Assembly (NCBI GenBank): GCA_902494375.1
Contig: CABUTL010000120.1
Coordinates: 1 to 5,245, forward strand
Source of the DNA: an uncultured Collinsella sp.
Lineage (GTDB): Bacteria > Actinomycetota > Coriobacteriia > Coriobacteriales > Coriobacteriaceae
Length of the DNA: 5,245 bases
Reading direction: 5' to 3'
The translations under genes and the position numbers were made by a program. Under the pieces are notes generated by a model. The model did not search any database. It had not been told where the DNA came from and was given only the letters and a program-made list of their open reading frames with translations. This document shows positions 1 to 5,245 of this stretch, in pieces; within the stretch, counting starts at the first letter, position 1; every line of letters starts with the position of its first letter.

Positions 1-393
1 CGTGCCCGCAGCACCTGCCGCAATATCGCCTGGGTTGCCAATCCAATGCACGCTGCCCAGGAGTACGACGGCGCCCTGGGACCAGCGCTCAACCAAAGGC
101 TCGCAGCCCTCGTACCAATCGCATTCAAAGCCATAGATAAAGCTGAGCTCCGGCGCAATCTGCGCGGCAAGCTTGCGAGCATCCTCAAAAGCCAGACGAT
201 GTGCCGGCAGGTCGCCCTCAGTAACCTGCACTTCGCAGTTGGCATCCATGCTGGCGGGCAGGGTGAGATGGTCGGTTGAGACCATGACGCGGCACCCGGC
301 CGCAGCAGCGGCGCGAACGTTGTCCTCAAACGAGGCATGACCGTCCGAGAACGAGGTGTGGGTATGGCAATCGATCAGCGGGCAAGCAGACAT
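1..393 (-). CDS. PHP-domain phosphatase, histidinol-phosphatase type (5' part, runs off left edge)
   Basis: Read on the minus strand from the ATG at 393-391, an open frame of 131 codons reaches base 1 without a stop, so this is roughly the N-terminal half of a protein usually about 250-270 residues long. The start MSACPLIDCHTHTSFSDGH carries the PHP signature HxH (H10, H12) with D17. TDH at residues 40-42, GFECD with E90, and GSVHW with H116 match the other metal-ligand motifs of HisJ/HisK-type PHP phosphatases, which bind two or three divalent metals and hydrolyse phosphate monoesters. A strong Shine-Dalgarno (AAAGGAG on the minus strand, about 400-406) precedes the ATG. Family membership is secure. 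The substrate is not: it could be L-histidinol phosphate (histidine biosynthesis) or another phosphoester, and no histidine gene is visible nearby. It is cytoplasmic, with no signal peptide. Confidence 0.88.
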   Translation of the reverse strand, partial: MSACPLIDCHTHTSFSDGHASFEDNVRAAAAAGCRVMVSTDHLTLPASMDANCEVQVTEGDLPAHRLAFEDARKLAAQIAPELSFIYGFECDWYEGCEPLVERWSQGAVVLLGSVHWIGNPGDIAAGAAGT

Positions 394-425
394 GGCGGCT
401 CCTTTGCGTCAAGCGAATCTGCTCC

Positions 426-431
426 ATTGTA
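426..431 (-). promoter_or_regulatory. possible -10 box (TACAAT) of the PHP gene
   Basis: On the minus strand TACAAT lies about 33 bases upstream of the ATG at 393 and differs from TATAAT at one position. It sits inside the small inverted repeat CCATT-GT-AATGG (425-436). I see no convincing -35 hexamer at 16-18 bp: TTGAGA at 447-442 is only 10 bp away. This is a weak call based on one hexamer and plausible placement. Confidence 0.3.
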
Positions 432-521
432 ATGGCGCAGCTCTCAACACGCCGGGCACGCCGGGGATCGAAATCGATTGGAAAGGTTGCGCGGCGCGTG
501 GTGCGGCCTCGCTTGCTCTCA

Positions 522-586
522 AAACGTGTACGTCAGCCTCCAAAACCGACAAATAATGACATGTTTGGAGGCTGACGTACACGTTT
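522..586. repeat. perfect 23-bp inverted repeat with 19-nt spacer
   Basis: The left arm at 522-544 (AAACGTGTACGT..., ending CCTCCAAA) is the exact reverse complement of the right arm at 564-586 (TTTGGAGG..., ending ACACGTTT). The spacer is 545-563 and AT-richer than its surroundings. As RNA it would form a 23-bp uninterrupted stem. Neither strand has a T-tract after the outer arm, and it lies upstream of both flanking genes, so an intrinsic terminator is unlikely. Candidates are an operator or paired binding site, a dispersed REP-like or MITE-like intergenic element, or a structured small RNA. The sequence shows only the repeat. Confidence 0.9.
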
Positions 587-640
587 GGATGGGGGCGAGG
601 GCGGCGACGGACGAAAGTCACGCTTGTGCCACGTCCGATG

Positions 641-649
641 TGCTAGCGT
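641..649 (+). promoter_or_regulatory. possible extended -10 promoter of the LarC-like gene (TGC-TAGCGT)
   Basis: TG at 641-642, one base, then TAGCGT at 644-649 fits the extended -10 pattern TGnTAnnnT. A TTGTGC at 624-629 is too close (14 bp) for a standard -35. Initiation near 656 would give a leader of about 37 nt to the ATG at 693. The same GTGCTA core occurs in the better promoter before the FtsB-like gene. It is tentative because the hexamer is only partly consensus. Confidence 0.33.
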
Positions 650-676
650 TTGGATGAACAAAACGAGCCCGCGCGG

Positions 677-682
677 AAAGGA
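677..682 (+). promoter_or_regulatory. Shine-Dalgarno that selects the ATG at 693
   Basis: AAAGGA at 677-682 lies 10 bases before the ATG at 693. The earlier in-frame candidates, TTG 585 and ATG 654, have no purine-rich site at suitable spacing. This supports 693 as the true start of the LarC-like gene. Confidence 0.6.
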
Positions 683-692
683 TCCGGACCGT

Positions 693-1178
693 ATGCCATG
701 CGATAGCACATCCCCGCTGTCACGCGAAATCGATGCGCCCGAAACCATCGTCAAGCTGGAGTGCGACATCGACGACGCGTCGCCCGAGGTGCTCGCCTAT
801 GCCGCCGACCGCCTGCGCGAGGCGGGTGCGCGCGAGGTGCACTGGCTGCCCCTCTATTGTAAGAAAGGCCGCCCCGGCTGGCAGCTGCAGGTAATCTGCA
901 CCTACGAGGATATCGAGCGCCTGCAGACGATCATCTTCTCGGAAACCACGACCAACGGCATTCGTCGCCAGGTTATGGAGCGCGTTTGCCTACCACGCCG
1001 CTTTGAGCGCGTAACGACGCCATGGGGCGAGGTGTCCGTTAAGGTGGCGACCCTGCCCGACGGCAGCGAGCGCGCGGCTCCCGAGTACGAGGATTGCGCC
1101 CGTCTTGCCCGCGAACATGACGTGCCGCTCCAACGCGTGATGAAGGCGGCTCAGAGCGCGGCGCTGCGATTCGAGTAA
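693..1178 (+). CDS. stand-alone LarC C-terminal domain protein (nickel-pincer cofactor cyclometallase-like)
   Basis: The 161-residue product from ATG 693 matches the C-terminal half of LarC (former DUF111). Family-like motifs in order are LECDIDDASPE (22-32), LPLYCKKGRPGWQLQV (52-67), ETTTNGIRR (84-92), LPRRF (100-104), TPWGEVSVKVA (109-119) and PEYEDC (130-135). LarC inserts nickel into pyridinium-3,5-bisthiocarboxylic acid mononucleotide, using CTP, to complete the lactate racemase cofactor; its C-terminal domain is the part that binds CTP with a metal. The N-terminal LarC1 part is absent: upstream lies intergenic DNA, with no His-rich stretch or frameshift site. Thus this may be a partner of a separately encoded LarC1, or a domain with another job. 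No larA, larB or larE is visible. A frame from TTG 585 would add 36 residues without family match. The domain call is firm; the cofactor role is inference. Confidence 0.8.
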   Translation: MPCDSTSPLSREIDAPETIVKLECDIDDASPEVLAYAADRLREAGAREVHWLPLYCKKGRPGWQLQVICTYEDIERLQTIIFSETTTNGIRRQVMERVCLPRRFERVTTPWGEVSVKVATLPDGSERAAPEYEDCARLAREHDVPLQRVMKAAQSAALRFE

Positions 1179-1251
1179 CACGGTAGATGGGCTCCACATC
1201 CGCCGGACCCCGTATTCAGCTCCCATCAACCCCACTCCGAAAGGACTCCCC

Positions 1252-1800
1252 ATGAAATACCTCATCGCTTCCGACATCCACGGCTCGGCATACTGGGCCG
1301 AGCGCCTGTGCACTGCCATCGAATCCGAGCAGCCCGACCGCATTGTGCTGCTGGGCGACCTGCTCTACCACGGCCCGCGTAACGACCTGCCGCGCGACTA
1401 CGCCCCCAAGCGCGTGATTCCGCTGCTCAACGCCCTGGCTGACCGCATCATCGCCGTCCGCGGCAACTGCGACGCCGAGGTCGACCAGATGGTCCTCGAC
1501 TTCCCCGTCATGGCCGACTACGCCACGTTGTTTGACGAGACCGGCCGTGAACTGTTCCTGACGCACGGCCACGTTTTTGGCGCCGGTATGCACAACAGCG
1601 TCGACCACGCGCCCTCGCTGCCCGAGGGTTCCGCGCTCGTCTACGGCCACACGCACGTCAAGGTTAACGAGGAAAGCGTCGCGCACCCGGGCCTGTGGCT
1701 CTTCAACCCCGGCAGCGTGAGCATTCCCAAGGACGGCACGCACAGCTACGGCGTCTACGAGAACGGCGCGTTCCGCCACGTGGTCATGGAGGAGGACTAA
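1252..1800 (+). CDS. yfcE: YfcE-type metallophosphoesterase
   Basis: The 182-residue protein is close to the size of E. coli YfcE (184). It belongs to the calcineurin-like phosphoesterase superfamily, which uses a dinuclear metal centre (often Mn2+) to hydrolyse phosphodiesters; YfcE cleaves artificial phosphodiesters in vitro and its physiological substrate is unsettled. All five motifs are visible: SDIHG (D8, H10), GDLLYHGPR (D36), RGNCD (N72), THGH (H105) and GHTH (H133, H135). NPGSVSIPK (152-160) is the usual closing motif. The start has a good Shine-Dalgarno, AAAGGA at 1240-1245. The gene lies 73 bp after the LarC-like gene with no evident terminator between them, so the two may be cotranscribed, and it is 2 bp from mazG. 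It is cytoplasmic, with no signal or membrane segment. The family is certain; the symbol is by similarity. Confidence 0.92.
   Translation: MKYLIASDIHGSAYWAERLCTAIESEQPDRIVLLGDLLYHGPRNDLPRDYAPKRVIPLLNALADRIIAVRGNCDAEVDQMVLDFPVMADYATLFDETGRELFLTHGHVFGAGMHNSVDHAPSLPEGSALVYGHTHVKVNEESVAHPGLWLFNPGSVSIPKDGTHSYGVYENGAFRHVVMEED
1788..1796 (+). promoter_or_regulatory. Shine-Dalgarno of mazG inside the last codons of yfcE
   Basis: GGAGGAGGA overlaps the yfcE codons for its terminal Met-Glu-Glu-Asp and lies 6 bases before the mazG ATG at 1803. The yfcE stop (1798-1800) and the mazG start are separated by two bases, so translation of the two genes is very likely coupled. The site also favours ATG 1803 over the in-frame ATG at 1815. 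Confidence 0.8.
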
Positions 1801-1802
1801 CC

Positions 1803-2663
1803 ATGGCCGAGCATATGGCTCAGCAAAATGCCGAGGGCTCGCGCGATCTGTCCACGCTAGTCGACGCGTCGGCTGAGCTGCAGCATCTGGTGCAGACCAT
1901 CTGGCGCCTGCGTCAGCCCGATGGCTGCCCGTGGGACCGCGAACAGACGCATCAGAGCATTGGCAAGAACATGATCGAGGAAGCCTACGAGGCGCTCGAT
2001 TGCATCGAGACCGACGACGCGGCGCATCTGCGCGAGGAGCTCGGCGACGTGCTCATGCAGGTAGTGTTGCATGCGCAGATCGCGGCGGACGCCGGTGAGT
2101 TTACGCTGGCCGATGTGGCGCGCGATATCGACGCCAAGCTCATCCGTCGTCACCCGCACGTGTTTGGCGATGTGGATGCCGATAACTCTGACGAGGTGCT
2201 CAAGATTTGGGACGAGGTCAAGCTTGCCGAGAAGGCCGCCAAGGACAAGGCCGTGGCGGCAGGCGAGGCCGCGCCCGAGGGCCTGCTCGACGGCGTGCCC
2301 ACGCACCTGCCGGCGCTGATGCAGGCGCAGAAGGTGTCGCGCAAGGCGGCTGCCGTAGGCTTTGAGTGGGAGACGGTCCAGGACGTGTGGAACGAGGTAG
2401 CTGAGGAGCGTGCCGAGTTTGAGGCCGAGGCTCCCGGAACGCCCGAGCGCGAAATGGAGTTTGGCGATCTGCTCTTTGCCCTGGTCAACGTTGCGCGCAA
2501 GGAGGGCATCGACGCCGAGAGCGCCCTGCGTGCCAGCACGGCAAAGTTCCGCCGCCGCTGGGCCGCGATGGAGCAGATGGCGGCCGATGCCCACGTAGAT
2601 CTTGCCGAGCTTTCGACCCATGGCCTCAACGACCTGTGGGACGCAGCAAAGGCAGGGGAGTAA
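1803..2663 (+). CDS. mazG: MazG nucleoside triphosphate pyrophosphohydrolase
   Basis: The 286-residue protein (E. coli MazG is 263) hydrolyses NTPs to NMP and pyrophosphate, clearing aberrant nucleotides; in E. coli it also lowers (p)ppGpp. Two tandem all-alpha MazG domains are visible. The first has LRQPDGCPWDREQTHQSI (36-53), EEAYE (59-63) and EELGD (78-82), giving the EExxE...ExxD metal site, then RRHPHVFGD (115-123) and W136-DEVK. The second has GFEW (186-189), EERAE (201-205) and EFGD (219-222), again with the acidic set complete. A linker rich in Ala, Lys and Glu (about 141-160) separates them. About 20 poorly conserved residues precede the first domain. The frame is open further upstream to about 1695, inside yfcE, but the Shine-Dalgarno at 1788-1796 sets ATG 1803. 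It is the last gene of its transcript, ended by the terminator at 2670-2714. Confidence 0.95.
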   Translation: MAEHMAQQNAEGSRDLSTLVDASAELQHLVQTIWRLRQPDGCPWDREQTHQSIGKNMIEEAYEALDCIETDDAAHLREELGDVLMQVVLHAQIAADAGEFTLADVARDIDAKLIRRHPHVFGDVDADNSDEVLKIWDEVKLAEKAAKDKAVAAGEAAPEGLLDGVPTHLPALMQAQKVSRKAAAVGFEWETVQDVWNEVAEERAEFEAEAPGTPEREMEFGDLLFALVNVARKEGIDAESALRASTAKFRRRWAAMEQMAADAHVDLAELSTHGLNDLWDAAKAGE

Positions 2664-2669
2664 TACCGC

Positions 2670-2714
2670 GGGAGCGACGGGACGGACTTGTTCCATCGCC
2701 CCCATTATTTTTTT
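2670..2714 (+). terminator. intrinsic terminator after mazG
   Basis: A stem pairs 2670-2683 with 2690-2703, with 12 of 14 positions paired (including one G-T), mismatches at 2673/2700 and 2678/2695, and a 6-nt loop GGACTT. It is followed by ATTA and seven T residues (2708-2714). It lies 7 bases past the mazG stop, in the right place and orientation to end the yfcE-mazG transcript and insulate eno. Confidence 0.85.
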
Positions 2715-2721
2715 AAAAAGA

Positions 2722-2751
2722 TTGTATCCCTCGGCTAACTTAGGGCATAAT
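2722..2751 (+). promoter_or_regulatory. probable promoter of eno
   Basis: The -10 candidate CATAAT (2746-2751) matches TATAAT at five of six positions. A weak -35 candidate TTGTAT (2722-2727) sits 18 bp upstream, directly after the T/A tract of the preceding terminator. Initiation near 2758 would give a leader of about 93 nt. The stretch is AT-rich in an otherwise GC-rich window, which supports a promoter. The -10 is better supported than the -35. Confidence 0.6.
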
Positions 2752-2777
2752 GCAAAAAGTGCGACATGGCTAACTTA
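2733..2777 (+). repeat. direct repeat GGCTAACTTA bracketing the eno -10
   Basis: GGCTAACTTA occurs at 2733-2742 and again at 2768-2777, 35 bp apart start to start. One copy lies between the -35 and -10 candidates and the other just past the expected transcription start. The bases after each copy are also alike (GGG and CGG). The position suits a pair of regulator-binding sites, but no known operator consensus is recognised. Confidence 0.55.
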
Positions 2778-2838
2778 CGGAGACGCACCGACGGTACACG
2801 GTCAGCCGGTCGCTTGCATTCAACCCGTTTCCAAGTGA

Positions 2839-4140
<1,302 letters not shown>

Positions 4141-4151
4141 ACGGGCGAATT

Positions 4152-4189
4152 TGGCGAGGGGGAGGCTGACTCGGTTCCGCCCCCGCCTT
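4152..4189 (+). other. GC-rich hairpin between eno and its terminator
   Basis: GGCG-A-GGGG (from 4152) can pair with CCCC-CGCC (ending near 4189), with a bulged A and a loop of roughly 18-20 nt. It has no T-tract, so it would not terminate by itself. It may protect the 3' end of the eno transcript or simply reflect G/C-rich composition. Confidence 0.35.
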
Positions 4190-4213
4190 GGCTGGACGCC
4201 GCAAAGCGCTGTG

Positions 4214-4245
4214 GGCGCTGGGCCATATGGCTCAGCGCCTTTTTT
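4214..4245 (+). terminator. strong intrinsic terminator after eno
   Basis: An 11-bp stem pairs 4214-4224 with 4229-4239 (GGCGCTGGGCC with GGCTCAGCGCC, one G-T pair) around the tetraloop ATAT. Six T residues follow (4240-4245). It lies 73 bases after the eno stop. No A-tract precedes the stem, so it acts in the plus direction only. Confidence 0.93.
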
Positions 4246-4284
4246 ATGTCGAGCAAAGGCTGGCGAAGGCGGTGCGCGCGCTCG

Positions 4285-4293
4285 TGCTATAAC
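4285..4293 (+). promoter_or_regulatory. probable extended -10 promoter of the ftsB-like gene
   Basis: TGC followed by TATAAC (4288-4293) matches the extended -10 form TGnTATAAT at all but the last base. It lies 40 bp after the eno terminator and 43 bp before the ATG at 4337, giving a leader of about 37 nt. No clear -35 is seen, which extended -10 promoters tolerate. A second possible hexamer, TAGAAT (4294-4299), follows directly. Confidence 0.6.
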
Positions 4294-4336
4294 TAGAATA
4301 CTTAGCGCAAACAAACCTCAACCGCACAAGGCGCAC

Positions 4337-5095
4337 ATGGATCAGATTTACGACAACAGGTACTATTCCGCCGGTTCGCGTGAGCCGTCGCCTCGCCGTG
4401 CGCGCACGGTGCAGCTCGGTGGGTCCGCCTGCGCCGGTGCCGACCGCTCCACGCAGCGCCCGACAAGTACCTCGCGCCCCAATGCTCAAGTGAATACTTC
4501 GGCAGATGGACCGGTGCGCCCGGCACGTTCGTCGCATGCGTCGCGTCCCTCGGCCCAGATGCACGACAGGTCGAGCAGGCCCTCGAGCCGTCTTTCGGGC
4601 TCGGACTTTATGCGCTACGCCAATGACAATGCGGTGGTCAAGGCGATCTATGACTTTACGCATGGCTCTCTGCGCCCGCTGTTTATCGGCATTGTCGTGG
4701 CGCTGGCGCTCGTGAGCCTGTATTTTCCCGTACGCGACCTGTACGTGGCTAAGCGCTCGAGCGACATCTTGGCCAAGCAGGTCGAGATTCGTCAGCAATA
4801 CAATGATGAGATGAAAAAAGACACTGATAAGTGGTTCTCGGAAGAGGGCATTAAGGATTCGGCACGGGGCCTGGGCATGGCGATGCCCGGCGAGAAGAGG
4901 ATTGAAGTGCTGGGCCTGGACGATGATTCGGATTCGTCGTCGAGCAAAAAGTCCTCAAACGCCAAGAATGCCAGCGAAGTGGCCAAAGAGATCGAAGAGG
5001 TCGGCAAGGACGCACCGTGGTACATCAAGACGCTCGATATGCTGTTTGGATTTAACGGCGTCGAGGGCCAGACGGTCGCGTCCAGCGGCGAGTAG
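4337..5095 (+). CDS. FtsB/DivIC-type septum formation initiator
   Basis: The 252-residue single-pass membrane protein has a cytoplasmic Arg/Ser/Pro-rich, low-complexity N-terminus (1-90). One hydrophobic segment (about 115-132, PLFIGIVVALALVSLYFPV) precedes a short coiled coil (about 133-165). The family motif ARGLGMAMPGEKRIEVLG (176-193) corresponds to the LGM-PGE element of FtsB/DivIC. These proteins join FtsL and FtsQ/DivIB in the divisome and help activate septal peptidoglycan synthesis. After the motif comes an Asp/Ser run (DDDSDSSSSKKSS, 195-207), then a predicted helix and the aromatic tail WYIKTLDMLFGF (228-239), both beyond the usual family length. ATG 4337 is preceded by AAGG (4328-4331) and fits the promoter; M92, the other candidate, lacks a Shine-Dalgarno. 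Position between eno and ppx matches the actinobacterial ftsB locus. The family call is firm; the two tails have no known role. Confidence 0.88.
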   Translation: MDQIYDNRYYSAGSREPSPRRARTVQLGGSACAGADRSTQRPTSTSRPNAQVNTSADGPVRPARSSHASRPSAQMHDRSSRPSSRLSGSDFMRYANDNAVVKAIYDFTHGSLRPLFIGIVVALALVSLYFPVRDLYVAKRSSDILAKQVEIRQQYNDEMKKDTDKWFSEEGIKDSARGLGMAMPGEKRIEVLGLDDDSDSSSSKKSSNAKNASEVAKEIEEVGKDAPWYIKTLDMLFGFNGVEGQTVASSGE

Positions 5096-5123
5096 GCGAG
5101 TAGCGCCCGGAGGGGAGCCCGCA

Positions 5124-5245
5124 ATGGCAGATTGCAAACGATATAAGGTGGCCGCGATCGACCTGGGAACGGTGTCGTCGCGACTGGTGCTGGCGCAGGT
5201 CGAGGGCGGGGCGATCGTGGAATCGTCCAAGCATACCGAGATTAC
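5124..5245 (+). CDS. exopolyphosphatase / GppA-family phosphatase (5' end only)
   Basis: Forty codons are visible before the right edge, of a protein usually about 300 residues or more. The segment KVAAIDLGTVSSRLVLAQVEGG (8-29) is the first strand and phosphate-binding loop of the ASKHA-fold Ppx/GppA family, which hydrolyses polyphosphate and/or converts pppGpp to ppGpp. The family usually has Asn in DxGSNS or DxGTNS; here residue 17 is Val. A Shine-Dalgarno (GGAGGGGAG, 5109-5117) precedes the ATG. The gene is 28 bp past the ftsB-like stop with no terminator between, so the two are probably one operon. In other actinobacteria a DUF501 gene lies between them; there is no room for one here. With so little sequence, Ppx and GppA cannot be told apart. 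Confidence 0.82.
   Translation, partial: MADCKRYKVAAIDLGTVSSRLVLAQVEGGAIVESSKHTEI

Larger units (their letters stand above)
394..692. other. divergent intergenic region with inverted repeat and candidate promoters
   Basis: About 300 bases separate the minus-strand PHP gene from the most likely start of the plus-strand LarC-like gene. The region holds the PHP Shine-Dalgarno and a possible -10 near the left side, a GC-rich stretch with two CGCCGGG copies around 450-466, a perfect 23-bp inverted repeat at 522-586, and a candidate extended -10 at 641-649 with a Shine-Dalgarno at 677-682 for the rightward gene. A frame open from a TTG at 585 crosses it, but its first 36 codons look non-coding: they have no family match and no Shine-Dalgarno. 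I see no other gene here. Confidence 0.7.

Noticed and set aside
46..279. 77-codon plus-strand frame opposite the PHP gene
   Set aside because: It lies entirely within the minus-strand PHP gene, whose metal-ligand motifs are intact; it has no independent support.
585..692. N-terminal extension of the LarC-like protein from TTG 585 or ATG 654
   Set aside because: There is no Shine-Dalgarno before either start, no family match in the added residues, overlap with the inverted repeat, and a good Shine-Dalgarno before ATG 693.
394..692. Hidden LarC1 part or programmed frameshift site upstream of the LarC C-terminal domain
   Set aside because: No frame in this stretch shows LarC1-like sequence or a His-rich region, and no slippery heptamer with coding on both sides was seen.
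1186..1227. Hairpin GATGGG...CCCATC between the LarC-like gene and yfcE as a terminator
   Set aside because: It has only 6-8 pairs with a bulge, a 30-nt loop and no T-tract.
1216..1779. 187-codon open frame on the minus strand opposite yfcE
   Set aside because: It is a Val/Ala-rich composition typical of an antisense shadow, opposite a protein with all metallophosphoesterase motifs.
2071..2598. Arg/Ser/Pro-rich plus-strand frames inside mazG (and similar ones at 3362-3946 inside eno)
   Set aside because: They are alternate-frame readings of GC-rich coding sequence, with repetitive Arg/Ser/Pro composition and no ribosome site.
1857..2705. 282-codon open frame on the minus strand opposite mazG
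   Set aside because: It is antisense to a well-supported MazG with both domains intact, it crosses the terminator, and it has no family features.
4508..4620. Start of the FtsB-like protein at M75 or M92, discarding the disordered N-terminus
   Set aside because: No Shine-Dalgarno precedes those ATGs, while ATG 4337 follows AAGG and a well-placed extended -10 promoter.

Overview
The window looks like chromosomal DNA from a high-GC Gram-positive bacterium, most likely an actinobacterium of the Coriobacteriia (Collinsella-like). Coding regions are GC-rich with strong G/C third-position bias. The order mazG - eno - ftsB/divIC - ppx recalls the actinobacterial cluster (in Mycobacterium tuberculosis mazG, lpqU, eno, ftsB, a DUF501 gene and ppx2 are consecutive). 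The genus is an inference from protein character and gene order, not from a marker gene.

Layout, left to right. Bases 1-393 hold the 5' half of a minus-strand PHP-family phosphatase (histidinol-phosphatase type) that runs off the left edge. Bases 394-692 are a divergent intergenic region with a perfect 23-bp inverted repeat (522-544 / 564-586) and repeated GTTTGGA motifs. The plus strand then carries a stand-alone LarC C-terminal domain (693-1178), a YfcE-type metallophosphoesterase (1252-1800) and MazG (1803-2663). yfcE and mazG are 2 bp apart and translationally coupled, and a good intrinsic terminator (2670-2714) follows mazG.

Enolase (2851-4140) has its own probable promoter, a leader of about 90 nt, and a very strong terminator (4214-4245). 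A new promoter with an extended -10 element then drives an FtsB/DivIC-type division protein (4337-5095). It is followed 28 bp later by the start of an exopolyphosphatase/GppA-family gene (5124 to the right edge), probably in the same operon.

Functionally the window is mostly housekeeping: nucleotide-pool sanitation (MazG, perhaps with the YfcE-type phosphodiesterase), glycolysis (enolase), division (FtsB) and polyphosphate/(p)ppGpp metabolism (Ppx/GppA). The less ordinary points are the orphan LarC C-terminal domain, the long inverted repeat upstream of it, a direct repeat bracketing the enolase -10 region, the extended tails of the FtsB-like protein, and a Val in place of the usual Asn in the Ppx/GppA phosphate-binding motif. 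I found no clear evidence of a wholly new system, mobile element, CRISPR array, tRNA or rRNA.
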